In this document: positions 1 to 6,956 of the stretch, piece after piece
Layout: each line of letters starts with the position of its first letter
How positions within the stretch are numbered: the stretch's first letter is position 1
DNA from: CAZFMJ01 sp964520045
Lineage (GTDB): Bacteria; Elusimicrobiota; Elusimicrobia; Elusimicrobiales; CAZFMJ01
DNA length: 13,201 bases
Direction: 5' to 3'
Assembly: GCA_964520045.1 (NCBI GenBank)
Contig: CAZFMJ010000078.1
Coordinates: 1 to 13,201 of the forward strand
The notes under the pieces: generated by a model
The model's database searches: none
What the model was told of the DNA's origin: nothing
What the model saw: only the letters and a program-made list of their open reading frames with translations
Position numbers and translations under genes: made by a program

Positions 1-156
1 AAGCACCTTTGAGACCTCCCCGAAAGGAAGTTACCTTTTCATATTACCACCAGTTGTAAAATCCATGACTGCCCAGCCGCCAATTTCCAATCTGGAAACT
101 GATAGCCTTACCTTTTATGGTCTGGTGACATGGGACGCCGGGGACTGGGCGCCTTC
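1..156. other. Non-coding left edge with inverted repeats, function unknown
   Basis: No convincing reading frame is visible downstream of the kinase stop codon. Three short inverted repeats can be seen. TTTCCA (84-89) and TGGAAA (93-98) form a 3-nt-loop hairpin. CACCAG (48-53) can pair with CTGGTG (122-127), and GCCCAG (71-76) with CTGGGC (145-150). The last two pairings cross, as in a pseudoknot. A 9-base direct repeat TTACCTTTT occurs at 31-39 and 109-117. A 12-mer, CTGGTGACATGG (122-133), recurs inverted at 8740-8751. It may be a structured RNA, a dispersed intergenic repeat, or chance. I could not match it to a known riboswitch. Confidence 0.25.
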
Positions 157-1710
157 TTATATTATCTTTGGAGGAATCGGCAGGTAAATAGTAAAAGTTG
201 TTCCTTTTCCTTCCGCGCTTTGAAATTCAATAATTCCCTCGTGCCTGCGGATTATCTCATAGGCCAAGGCAAGCCCCATGCCCGCGCCCTTTCCGGTTTC
301 TTTGGTCGTAAAGAAAGGCTCAAAAATCTTGAGCTGAATTCCTGACGGAATGCCGTGTCCCGTATCCTGCACCTGAATTTCCACATAGCCCGGCCGCCTG
401 GCTGAAAGCAATGTGCGGATAAGAAGCGTCCCGCCGTTAGGCATCGCTTCGATGGCATTATTGGCGAGATTGATAAGAATCTGCTGAAGCTGAATTTTGC
501 TGGCCCTGATTTTGGGTATTCCGCGGCTAAGCTCCTGTGCGACTTCCACCTTAAACATCCGGGATTGGGACAACACAAGGGAGATAACCGTTGTCAGCGC
601 ATTGTTTAAATCAAGCTCCTCTATCTGCTCGTTTTTCTGCGATCTGGAAAAGGTAAGCAGATTATGCACAAAATCCTTACAGCGCAGGGTTTCTCTTTCA
701 ATTGATTTAAGCGGCATAAACACCGTGTCGTCTTCTTTTTTTCCGGCAAGCATGCTTTGGCAAAAACCCAGAATTATAGCAAGAGGATTGTTTATTTCAT
801 GCGCGACTCCCGCCGCGAGCTGGCCTACGGCAGAAAGTTTTTCCGATTGCATTAAAAGCGTCTCCAGCTTCTTGCGTTCCGTAATGTCGCGGTCTATTCC
901 CCTATACCCCGCAAACTGCCCGCGGGAATTAAACACCGGCACTCCGCTGGTTTCCATCAGCGCCAGACTGCCGTCCTTGCGCAAATTCCAATTCTCCAGC
1001 CTGCTGAACGGTTTTTGGGCTTGGGCAAAAGAATGAAAAAGTTCGGATATCCGCTTTTTGTCATCCTGGGTTATGAAATAAAAGGGAGTCTTGCCTATGA
1101 CCTCCTCCGGCATATATCCCAACATCTCCTTTACTTTCGGACTGCAATACGTATAAACGCCGTTTGGGTCCACCTCCCATATCCAATCAGTGGTCGTCTC
1201 CGTCAAATCCCGGTAGCGCGCGATGCTTTCCTGCAAGACTTCCTCCGTATTTTTCCGCTCCGTGATATCCCTGAAGATCCCCATTATGCATGATTTTCCG
1301 GCAAACGGCAAAGGAGCCGAATGCACATCCGCATAAAATACAGACCCGTCTTTTCTCTGCATGGGCAGGTTGTTTGCAAGAGCTATCTCTTTGCTCAATT
1401 GCTTTCTGAATTGATCCATAACATGCGGCAGGGAATCTTTTGGATGAATATCCTCCACTCCAAGAGCCAAAATTTCATCATGCCGGTATCCGAGCATTGA
1501 ACAGACTGCCGCATTGACTTCTATAAATTTTCTGGTCTGCGCGTCCGCTATAATAAATCCGTCTTGCGCATTGTCAAATACAGACCTGAATCTGGCGTCG
1601 CTTTCCCGCAAGGCTGTTTCCGTTTCTTTATGTCCGGCCGCCGCTTCCTCAAGCTCGGCGATGCGTTTTAGTAAATCTTTTTCGCTCATTTTTGCATTTT
1701 CCGTCGTCAT
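157..1710 (-). CDS. Soluble PAS-PAS sensor histidine kinase
   Basis: A cytoplasmic two-component sensor kinase that should autophosphorylate on His and pass the phosphate to a response regulator. Residues are numbered from the ATG at 1710. A short coiled-coil-like start (about 8-38) is followed by PAS 1 (about 38-150, ending FRDITERK) and PAS 2 (about 165-280, ending DRDITERK). The HisKA H-box is GVAHEINNPLAI with H304. The HATPase domain shows the N-box (ILINLANNAIEAM), G1 (DTGHGIP), F-box (FEPFFTTK) and G2 (GKGAGMGLAL). No membrane segment or signal peptide is visible, so the signal is probably cytosolic, such as redox, a ligand or a bound cofactor. I chose the ATG at 1710 because GGGGGTGA sits just upstream; a GTG at 1716 is the alternative. 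No response regulator is in the window, so the partner may lie past the left edge or elsewhere. The ligand cannot be read from the sequence. Confidence 0.93.
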   Translation of the reverse strand: MTTENAKMSEKDLLKRIAELEEAAAGHKETETALRESDARFRSVFDNAQDGFIIADAQTRKFIEVNAAVCSMLGYRHDEILALGVEDIHPKDSLPHVMDQFRKQLSKEIALANNLPMQRKDGSVFYADVHSAPLPFAGKSCIMGIFRDITERKNTEEVLQESIARYRDLTETTTDWIWEVDPNGVYTYCSPKVKEMLGYMPEEVIGKTPFYFITQDDKKRISELFHSFAQAQKPFSRLENWNLRKDGSLALMETSGVPVFNSRGQFAGYRGIDRDITERKKLETLLMQSEKLSAVGQLAAGVAHEINNPLAIILGFCQSMLAGKKEDDTVFMPLKSIERETLRCKDFVHNLLTFSRSQKNEQIEELDLNNALTTVISLVLSQSRMFKVEVAQELSRGIPKIRASKIQLQQILINLANNAIEAMPNGGTLLIRTLLSARRPGYVEIQVQDTGHGIPSGIQLKIFEPFFTTKETGKGAGMGLALAYEIIRRHEGIIEFQSAEGKGTTFTIYLPIPPKII

Positions 1711-1716
1711 AATCAC

Positions 1717-1947
1717 CCCCGCCTATAAAAGCTAAAAATTATCACAGGAAATTGTGTAAATCCAGTAACCACCCATGTTATTCAAAAAGCAGGTAAATGG
1801 CAGATAAAAACCGGTGGCCGGCAAAACAAAACTATCTTTTGTTTTTTCTCTTTCGTCTACCATTTTCCGTCTACCGTTTACCCTCTCTTAAATTCTACAC
1901 AATTAAAATCAGGCGGGCTAATTTATTCTAAAAACCGGCGGGGGATT
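1717..1947. other. Intergenic region with repeat-like sequence
   Basis: About 230 bases without a gene, between the M23 peptidase and the kinase. It carries a 9-bp inverted repeat: AATTGTGTA near 1752 and TACACAATT near 1895. Inside it are near-tandem copies of CGTCTACC and CGTTTACC at 1854-1882. A related CCGTTTACCG occurs in the other long gap at 8871-8880. This looks like a short dispersed intergenic element. The kinase promoter must lie here, but I see no good -35/-10 pair. No clear intrinsic terminator for the upstream operon is visible. Confidence 0.4.
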
Positions 1948-3144
1948 TTATCTGGAAACTGCTTCCAGCCGGAGCGAAAGATTTTTTGAGGAGGAAAGAA
2001 AAACCTGACGCTTACTGCCGCTGAGCGATACTGCGGAACGAAATTTTAGCTTCAGGAAATTGACATACTTGCCTGATTCTTTTATGCTGAAATCCAAGTG
2101 CGGGCCAGTGGCAAGCCCTGTCATGCCTACATAGCCTATTATCTGCCCCTGTTTAACATGCCTGCCGGCGCCGGCTATTTCTGCTATTCTGCTCAGATGC
2201 CCATAGCCTGTTACATAATTATTGCCATGCCTGACTTCCACAAATTTTCCGTAGCCCCCCCTCCACCCGGCGAATGTAACCACACCGTCCGCCACGCTTG
2301 AAACCGGAGTGCCCGAGGGCGCCGCATAATCTATTCCGTTATGCGCCCGGAAGATTCTAAGTATCGGATGGAACCGCCTTTTTGAAAAAGTTGAAGAAAT
2401 ACGGCGGTATTGCAGAGGCGCCCTGAGAAAAAAGTTTTGGAGAGATTTTCCCTCTTTGCTGTAGTAGTTATTCTCAAATAAAACAGCAGTTTCATGCCCC
2501 GTGCCTTTGCCGTCATACTCTGCCGCAAGGATTTTCATGCCGACTAGAGCCCCCAGCGGCGTCCTGTTTTCCTGCCAGATAACGGCGAAGGAGTCCCTCT
2601 CTTGCGTTTCAGTGAGAAAATCAATATTCCATGCAAAAATATCGGCAAACGTCATTATAATCTGCGGGGGTATTCCCTTCCGCTCCATGGATTCCCAAAG
2701 GGAACCGCTTATTTTTCCGCCGGCGCTTTGTTGCGCCGCGTTGACCGGAATATCTGAAACTTTGGAAATAAAGCGCCGCTTATTGCCGACAACGGCCGCT
2801 GAATATTGTTTAAGGCCATGGATTATGGTCAAATGATGGAATACGCCGGAGGTAGATAAACAGAGATCGTAATAATCATTTTCCTGAAGACTTCTCAAGT
2901 TAAGATTTTTTTCCATGATGGAAATAATCCTTGCAACTTCAGCATCATTCAAACCGCCGGCTTTGAGCGCATTATAAAGCGGAGTTTGTTTAAAATTTCC
3001 CGAAAAAGACACAAGCGTCCTGGCTAAGGGATGTGGAACCGCGGCTTGTTTTTCAAGAAAACGCCAAACAACAAACAGGCCGAGGCAGAAAACAGCCAGC
3101 AAGCTGTAAATAAACAGCCGGGACGAAGATTTACTTATGGGCAT
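1948..3144 (-). CDS. M23-family murein endopeptidase, MepM-like
   Basis: A membrane-anchored peptidase expected to cut peptidoglycan cross-links in the periplasm. An N-terminal signal anchor (about 10-27) is followed by a MepM-like N-terminal domain (about 45-230) and a C-terminal M23/LytM domain (about 245-368). Catalytic and zinc residues are visible: H268 and D272 in HNGIDYAAPSG, H316 in GYGHLS, and H349 in GPHLDF. The usual second His of the final HxH motif, a zinc ligand in LytM, is Asp here (D351). The start ATG overlaps the stop of the permease gene by 10 bases, so it is co-translated with the metal transporter. In E. coli mepM also sits beside znuA, which supports a zinc-linked envelope role. 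The SD is weak, so coupling probably drives translation. Length (398) is normal for the family, so the His-to-Asp change may be a subfamily trait rather than decay. Confidence 0.9.
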   Translation of the reverse strand: MPISKSSSRLFIYSLLAVFCLGLFVVWRFLEKQAAVPHPLARTLVSFSGNFKQTPLYNALKAGGLNDAEVARIISIMEKNLNLRSLQENDYYDLCLSTSGVFHHLTIIHGLKQYSAAVVGNKRRFISKVSDIPVNAAQQSAGGKISGSLWESMERKGIPPQIIMTFADIFAWNIDFLTETQERDSFAVIWQENRTPLGALVGMKILAAEYDGKGTGHETAVLFENNYYSKEGKSLQNFFLRAPLQYRRISSTFSKRRFHPILRIFRAHNGIDYAAPSGTPVSSVADGVVTFAGWRGGYGKFVEVRHGNNYVTGYGHLSRIAEIAGAGRHVKQGQIIGYVGMTGLATGPHLDFSIKESGKYVNFLKLKFRSAVSLSGSKRQVFLSSSKNLSLRLEAVSR

Positions 3145-3956
3145 AGCATCTTTTTTAGAAATATCCTAAAAATCCAGGATGACAGCGTCAGCAATCCAAA
3201 TACGCATACGATTGCCGCGCCGGTCGGCATGTCAAATTCCGCCGATGCATATACGCCTATCAGGCTTGCGAAAGCTCCGAGAGCCCATCCGATCAACAGC
3301 CTTTTGCCGAAATGTTTTGTAAACAGCATCGCGCAGACAGCAGGGACAATAAGAAAAGAAAACACCAGCAGAACGCCCGCCATTTCAACAGAGCTTGTCA
3401 CCACGAATCCGAAAGTCATGTAGAACAGAAAATCCCACAGCCTTATGTTTATCCCTTGCGCCGCCGCTCTTTCCGGATGGCAGGATATCATAATGAACTT
3501 ATCTCTGAAAATGAAATGGACTGCTCCTATAGCTCCGTAAAGCGTTAAGGTCTTAAATATTTCCCGCCAATTTACAAAGAGGATATTGCCCACCAGCATC
3601 TCCTTGAGATGAGTGGCTTCAGAAGGAAATTTATCCAGAACCAGAACTGACGCGGCGGCGGAAACAACATAAACTATGCCTATAATGGCCTCCTGCGGTA
3701 CGGCACGCTCTTTTAGCCGGGTGACCGAAAATATTGCGGCCCCGATGAACGTGAACATAAGCGACAGCAGGTAAGCTTGCGTAGTGTGGATGGGATAGCC
3801 GGCCAAAACCGCAACAATGGCGCCCAGCGCGGCTATTTGCGCAAGCGACAAATCCACAAATATAACGCCCCGCTCCACCACATGAATGCCCAAATACGCG
3901 TGTATGCCGGTCAGGATGAGACAGGCTATAAACGGCGGAATCATTAATTCGAACAT
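3135..3956 (-). CDS. znuB: ABC-3 family metal permease, ZnuB-like
   Basis: Inner-membrane permease of a zinc or manganese ABC importer. The protein has about 273 residues and is strongly hydrophobic with 7-9 likely membrane helices, normal for the ABC-3 (ZnuB/TroC/MntB) family. Family features include the N-terminal GIHAYLGIHVVERGVIFVDLSLAQIAALG, and HPERAAAQGI, the cytoplasmic coupling segment that contacts the ATPase. It also has conserved late helices with AGVLLVFSFLIVPA and FDMPTGAAIV. The ATG at 3956 is preferred because GGGGAGGA lies six bases upstream. An in-frame ATG at 3974 also has an SD (AAGGAG) and would add six residues. The gene overlaps the end of znuA by 13 bases and the M23 gene by 10, so the three form one unit. 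The ATPase partner (ZnuC) is not encoded in the window. Whether the metal is zinc or manganese is inferred from neighbours, not from a diagnostic residue. Confidence 0.93.
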   Translation of the reverse strand: MFELMIPPFIACLILTGIHAYLGIHVVERGVIFVDLSLAQIAALGAIVAVLAGYPIHTTQAYLLSLMFTFIGAAIFSVTRLKERAVPQEAIIGIVYVVSAAASVLVLDKFPSEATHLKEMLVGNILFVNWREIFKTLTLYGAIGAVHFIFRDKFIMISCHPERAAAQGINIRLWDFLFYMTFGFVVTSSVEMAGVLLVFSFLIVPAVCAMLFTKHFGKRLLIGWALGAFASLIGVYASAEFDMPTGAAIVCVFGLLTLSSWIFRIFLKKMLCP

Positions 3957-4885
3957 GAGTCCTCCCCAGAACATTTCTCCTTTGAAAAAGCGTCCGAAAG
4001 CAGTTCCGTCAAACGGTCAAACAAGTCAAAATAAGTTTTAATCCCGGGCAAGCCTCCCACGGAACTGGGAACCAGCACCACCTTCGCGCCGGTCGCTTCG
4101 GACACCTTGCGCGGTCCATGTTTTGGAAAATAGTTTTCAGCCATAATAATGCGCGCCCCTGAATTTTTCATGTCTTTGATAAGCTTGTCCAAATGCGCCG
4201 GGCTCGGCGGTATGCCGGGTTTTGGTTCTATATTTCCGGCAATTTCCAGACCGAAACGCTTTGCAAAATAAACCCAGGAATTATGGTAAGTTACAATATA
4301 ACTGCCTTTGAGTTTTTCCATTTTTTCCAGCCATTGGGATAATTTAACGTCCAGTTCAGTTTTAAACTTCGAGCTGTTATCATTAAAGAAAGAGCACTCT
4401 TCAGGCCTCAGCCTGCAAAGACCGTCCCTGATATTGTCCGCAATAATTTTTGAATTGGCTGGGTCCAGCCAGTAATGGGGATTGCCGAAGATGTGAATAT
4501 CTCCCATGCCCGCGTCCACTTTTCCTTTAGGAACCTGCAGGAGAGGGATCCGAACCGACGCATCCACATATCCCGACGCTCCGTAGATGATATTCGGGTT
4601 TTTAGCTGCGGCTATCAGACTGTCGGACCACATATCCAGATCCATGCCGACCTTAATTACCATGTCTGCTTTTCTGAGTTTCATCACCATGCTTGGTCTC
4701 GGCTCCACCATATGCAGGTCCTGGTCTCCCGAAGACAAGCTTTCGGTCTTGACCGAAGTTCCGCCGATCCGATTTGCAATATATTCCAGATCTTGAGTCG
4801 TGGCTATTACGCGCAAGGCCGAAGCCGCCGCGGCGGTTTGGCATAAAATCAGGAAAAACGTAAAAATAAGCAGAATTTTTTTCAT
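3944..4885 (-). CDS. znuA: Periplasmic metal-binding protein of ABC importer, ZnuA-like
   Basis: Cluster A-I solute-binding protein that captures Zn2+ (or Mn2+) in the periplasm and delivers it to the permease. A signal peptide covers about residues 1-21. The mature protein (313 residues in total) shows the expected metal ligands: H58 (in DQDLHMVEPRPS), H137 (in GNPHYWLDP), H201 (in YHNSWVYF), and a probable acidic fourth ligand near E250. The long His-rich loop of classical ZnuA is absent. Only a short GDIHIFGNPH segment is present, as in many ZnuA/AztC-like or TroA-like proteins. The C-terminus has two Cys (305, 311), an odd feature. SD AAAGGGGG precedes the ATG at good spacing. It follows the outer-membrane protein gene after a 104-base gap and overlaps the permease gene. 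Zinc is favoured by the His-rich outer-membrane neighbour and the M23 gene, but manganese is not excluded. Confidence 0.93.
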   Translation of the reverse strand: MKKILLIFTFFLILCQTAAAASALRVIATTQDLEYIANRIGGTSVKTESLSSGDQDLHMVEPRPSMVMKLRKADMVIKVGMDLDMWSDSLIAAAKNPNIIYGASGYVDASVRIPLLQVPKGKVDAGMGDIHIFGNPHYWLDPANSKIIADNIRDGLCRLRPEECSFFNDNSSKFKTELDVKLSQWLEKMEKLKGSYIVTYHNSWVYFAKRFGLEIAGNIEPKPGIPPSPAHLDKLIKDMKNSGARIIMAENYFPKHGPRKVSEATGAKVVLVPSSVGGLPGIKTYFDLFDRLTELLSDAFSKEKCSGEDSCSN

Positions 4886-4989
4886 AAATACCCCCTTTCA
4901 ACAGATAACGTAATGTTAAAACCACAGATTGACACGGTTAAACTATGATGTGTACGCCGGCGGTTCTATATCATTATTGACGATACCGG
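4886..4989 (-). promoter_or_regulatory. Possible operator upstream of znuA
   Basis: The short gap before znuA contains TAACGTAATGTTA at 4906-4918. It is an imperfect AT-rich palindrome with TAAC/GTTA ends and a TAAT core, resembling Zur or Fur-family sites in general style. It lies about 20 bases before the start codon, between any promoter and the SD. I see no convincing -35/-10 pair, so znuA may instead be transcribed from upstream of the outer-membrane protein gene. The assignment is tentative. Confidence 0.25.
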
Positions 4990-6147
4990 TCACTCCAACT
5001 CATGGCTGTGAGGACCTATCCCGAACGCAAACTGGACCCAGCCTTCGTTTATTTTCTTTCCAGCGGCCTTGCGGTTCTTGTATTGAAACCGCGCGCAGGA
5101 AGTTTCGGTTAAATGGTAGCTCAAAATTCCGGACAGCGCCCTCTCTATTGAATTTACAGGCAAAGCTCCGTCGGCATAATCAAACCGGCCTCCGATATCC
5201 CAATATTTGCTGAAACGGCAGTTCAGCCAGCTGTAGAATCCATGCCTGTAAAGCTTTCCAGCCGGCACTTCCCTAGTAAGATACAGCCATTCATTCTGAA
5301 ATACCCACCGCCCGTACGCCGACGGCCATGACCTGAAAGTCAAATCCGCCCCGGCGACAACCGCCTTATCCTTGTGATGCGTATAATGCGCGCCCCGCCC
5401 TTTGGCAATGCTTGCGCCCAGTTCAAGCTCAGATTTCGCGCTCGGCGCAAATGAGGTCCTAAGCCTTCCGGTGTAAACCTCATCAGCAAGCGAAAAATCT
5501 CCGCTCTCTGTTTGAATCACGGCATTAACGGTGTTGTTATTAATATCCGACACCTCCGCTGTTTCATCAGAATGATGGTGATGTCCGGCCATGCGCCATG
5601 CCCCGCCTTCAAGCTGGGCAAAAAACGGCAGCGGCAGAAGATATTGCAGAACTCCCCCCTGCCCAACCAGCCCGTGGCCCCCAAAAAAGTTGGTTAAAGC
5701 CCGAGGCTGGTCGGCCATGGACCGGTGATGTGTATGGATTTTGTTGAGTTTTCCGAAATTAACGTGTATTTTTCCGGCTTCGGCCGACAATCCGTTCAAC
5801 AGCCTCAAAAAACTTGCCTTGGCCTCGCAAATCTCGGTTTCATACTCTCCGTCGTGGTTGTGAATAGCCAAAAACACATCGGCCCGCATCTCTGGATAAA
5901 TGTATCCCTGAAACGCAGTTTCAACCTCGTCAAATTCAAGCCTATTTCTGGCGGGATCGGATTTATCGTCCGTAACATGACCGTTCAACACTCCGATGAC
6001 GCTGATGTCCGGCAGATTTACAGGCGCGCCCCTCATCCCCTGCGGGGGAGCGGCGGCGGCCATAATCTGCGGCTCTTTCTCCATTTCCTGCGCAAAAGCC
6101 CCGCAGGCAAGCGCGCATGTGATAAAACACGGAATTATATATTTCAT
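4990..6147 (-). CDS. Outer-membrane beta-barrel protein, putative metal uptake porin
   Basis: Predicted outer-membrane protein of 385 residues with a signal peptide (about 1-20, ending AFAQ). A short Ala/Pro linker follows, then alternating polar/hydrophobic strands typical of a porin-like barrel. Sequence such as RLEFDEVETAFQGYIYPEMR and AGKIHVNFGKLNKIHTHHR recalls a porin-like family often found beside zinc ABC transporters; this is from memory, not a search. Three His-rich loops stand out: H138/H140/H141, HHHH at 189-192, and H254/H257/H258. They could gather metal at the cell surface or pore mouth. The C-terminus (GPHSHELE) lacks the usual terminal Phe. The start ATG at 6147 is preceded by a duplicated SD; an upstream in-frame start at 6195 would destroy the signal peptide. 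Lying directly before znuA, it probably brings zinc across the outer membrane. It is not a TonB-dependent receptor, since no plug domain is visible. Confidence 0.75.
   Translation of the reverse strand: MKYIIPCFITCALACGAFAQEMEKEPQIMAAAAPPQGMRGAPVNLPDISVIGVLNGHVTDDKSDPARNRLEFDEVETAFQGYIYPEMRADVFLAIHNHDGEYETEICEAKASFLRLLNGLSAEAGKIHVNFGKLNKIHTHHRSMADQPRALTNFFGGHGLVGQGGVLQYLLPLPFFAQLEGGAWRMAGHHHHSDETAEVSDINNNTVNAVIQTESGDFSLADEVYTGRLRTSFAPSAKSELELGASIAKGRGAHYTHHKDKAVVAGADLTFRSWPSAYGRWVFQNEWLYLTREVPAGKLYRHGFYSWLNCRFSKYWDIGGRFDYADGALPVNSIERALSGILSYHLTETSCARFQYKNRKAAGKKINEGWVQFAFGIGPHSHELE
6037..6050. repeat. Second partial copy of the GC-rich repeat, in the outer-membrane protein gene
   Basis: CCCCTGCGGGGGAG on the plus strand is identical to the minus-strand sequence of 12495-12508. 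Here it lies in the linker just after the signal peptide of the barrel protein, around residues 32-37. Chance similarity in GC-rich DNA is possible, but an exact 14-base match including the asymmetric core is suggestive. Confidence 0.35.
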
Positions 6148-6246
6148 ATCTTTACCTCCCTTTACCTCCGAACAAAAGTTAAAACAGGCAGACAAAACAT
6201 GTATTTTGTCTGGATATACTATCTATGGAAATTATAAGACGCGGAG
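6148..6246 (-). promoter_or_regulatory. Leader of the metal-uptake operon: -10-like box, palindrome, doubled SD
   Basis: On the minus strand the gap holds an exact TATAAT (6232-6237), but no good -35 is seen. Next comes a 9-bp perfect inverted repeat, CAGACAAAA (6189-6197) and its inverse (6204-6212), separated by six bases. The sequence GGAGGTAAAG is then repeated twice in tandem just before the ATG at 6147, giving two SD sites. The palindrome could be an operator for a metalloregulator in the 5' leader, or a weak terminator for the upstream unit, since a short T-rich stretch follows. Confidence 0.4.
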
Positions 6247-6510
6247 TTATACGGCTAACGGTGGAGCGCGGATGGGAACGACTCTGGGAAAAGACGCAGA
6301 AATAACATCATCCTGCCGGCTTGAAATAACGCCGGAAATATAAACGGCATCGGGGACCTGCCCAGGGGCTTCATTGGATAAGCTTTGACAGGATAAGACA
6401 CTGCAAACAAAACAATTTCCGTGATCTTCCAATAAGTCTTTACCGCTTAGATGGCTCTGCCCTGCCAGAACCAGCAGTATGGCTGGAATAAAACAAAAAA
6501 TCCGCTTCAT
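6247..6510 (-). CDS. Small secreted Cys-containing protein, unknown function
   Basis: An 87-residue protein that I do not recognise. It starts MKRIFCFIPAILLVLAG, a clear signal peptide, so it should be exported to the periplasm. A mature-part motif DHGNCFVCSVLSC has three Cys spaced C-x2-C-x4-C preceded by His, which could bind a metal or form a disulfide. It resembles in style the short DUF2946-like proteins found near metal and copper genes, but I cannot assign it. Its ATG overlaps the TGA of the thioesterase gene (ATGA), so translation is coupled. SD AGGGAT lies upstream. The rest of the protein has low conservation cues. The overlap, signal peptide and motif make it likely to be real. Confidence 0.65.
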   Translation of the reverse strand: MKRIFCFIPAILLVLAGQSHLSGKDLLEDHGNCFVCSVLSCQSLSNEAPGQVPDAVYISGVISSRQDDVISASFPRVVPIRAPPLAV

Positions 6511-6956
6511 CTCAAATCCCTATTTTCAATAAACTTAGATTCTGCCGTGGCAACCGTTCTTCCATCCTGCAAGATTTCAGCTTTGAGATTGTGCAGGGGC
6601 GCGTATGATTTTTCAATCCATGCCCGCACCAGCGCCTGCCTTCCGCAAATTACAGGCGTCCTGTATTTAACCGAAAGCTCTGCGGTCAAAGCGGCTATTT
6701 CCCGGGCAAAAAGACAGTTGGTCATCGCGCTGTCAAGAACAGCGGCTATAATCCCGCCGTGCAGACAGCCTTTGTAGCCCTGAAATGCAGCCGGGCACAT
6801 AAATTCTGCGCTGACCGAGCCGTCAGCCTCAACCTTAAACTTCAATTTAAGGCCCGCGGAATTTTCGCTTCCGCATAAAACACAGGCGTTGTGAAATCGT
6901 TCCTGTGTCCGCAAAAGCGTGGAATTGTCCGCTTTATATTCATCTCCTAATGGCAT
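6507..6956 (-). CDS. PaaI-type hotdog-fold thioesterase
   Basis: A 149-residue protein of the PaaI/YbgC-like acyl-CoA thioesterase superfamily, which hydrolyses acyl- or aryl-CoA thioesters in the cytoplasm. The N-terminal CVLCGSENSAGL (about 25-36) and the hotdog helix motif GCLHGGIIAAVLDSAM (63-78) are characteristic. The later ELSVKYRTPVICGRQALVRAWI is the usual strand pair. The ATG at 6956 overlaps the stop of the NifX-like gene by 10 bases. In-frame starts at 6980 (ATG) and 6992 (TTG) exist but would add an Arg-rich, unconserved tail. The TGA overlaps the next gene's ATG. The substrate is unknown. Its place among metal-related genes is unexplained and may reflect simple operon hitch-hiking. 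Confidence 0.88.
   Translation of the reverse strand: MPLGDEYKADNSTLLRTQERFHNACVLCGSENSAGLKLKFKVEADGSVSAEFMCPAAFQGYKGCLHGGIIAAVLDSAMTNCLFAREIAALTAELSVKYRTPVICGRQALVRAWIEKSYAPLHNLKAEILQDGRTVATAESKFIENRDLR

Noticed and set aside
1..156. c-di-GMP (GEMM) or other known riboswitch
   Set aside because: GAAA and GGGACGC fragments are suggestive, but the conserved order and stems of GEMM, TPP, glycine and cobalamin riboswitches could not be laid out.
497..1036. 179-codon plus-strand open frame
   Set aside because: It is antisense to the PAS/HisKA part of the kinase. Its Ser/Leu-rich translation is typical of a shadow frame.
1948..3144. M23 gene as a degenerate pseudogene because of HLD
   Set aside because: The frame is full length, the other catalytic residues are intact and the operon position is tight. 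HLD may be a subfamily variant.
5725..6237. 170-codon plus-strand open frame
   Set aside because: It is antisense to the outer-membrane protein gene and runs through its SD region. No SD or domain of its own.
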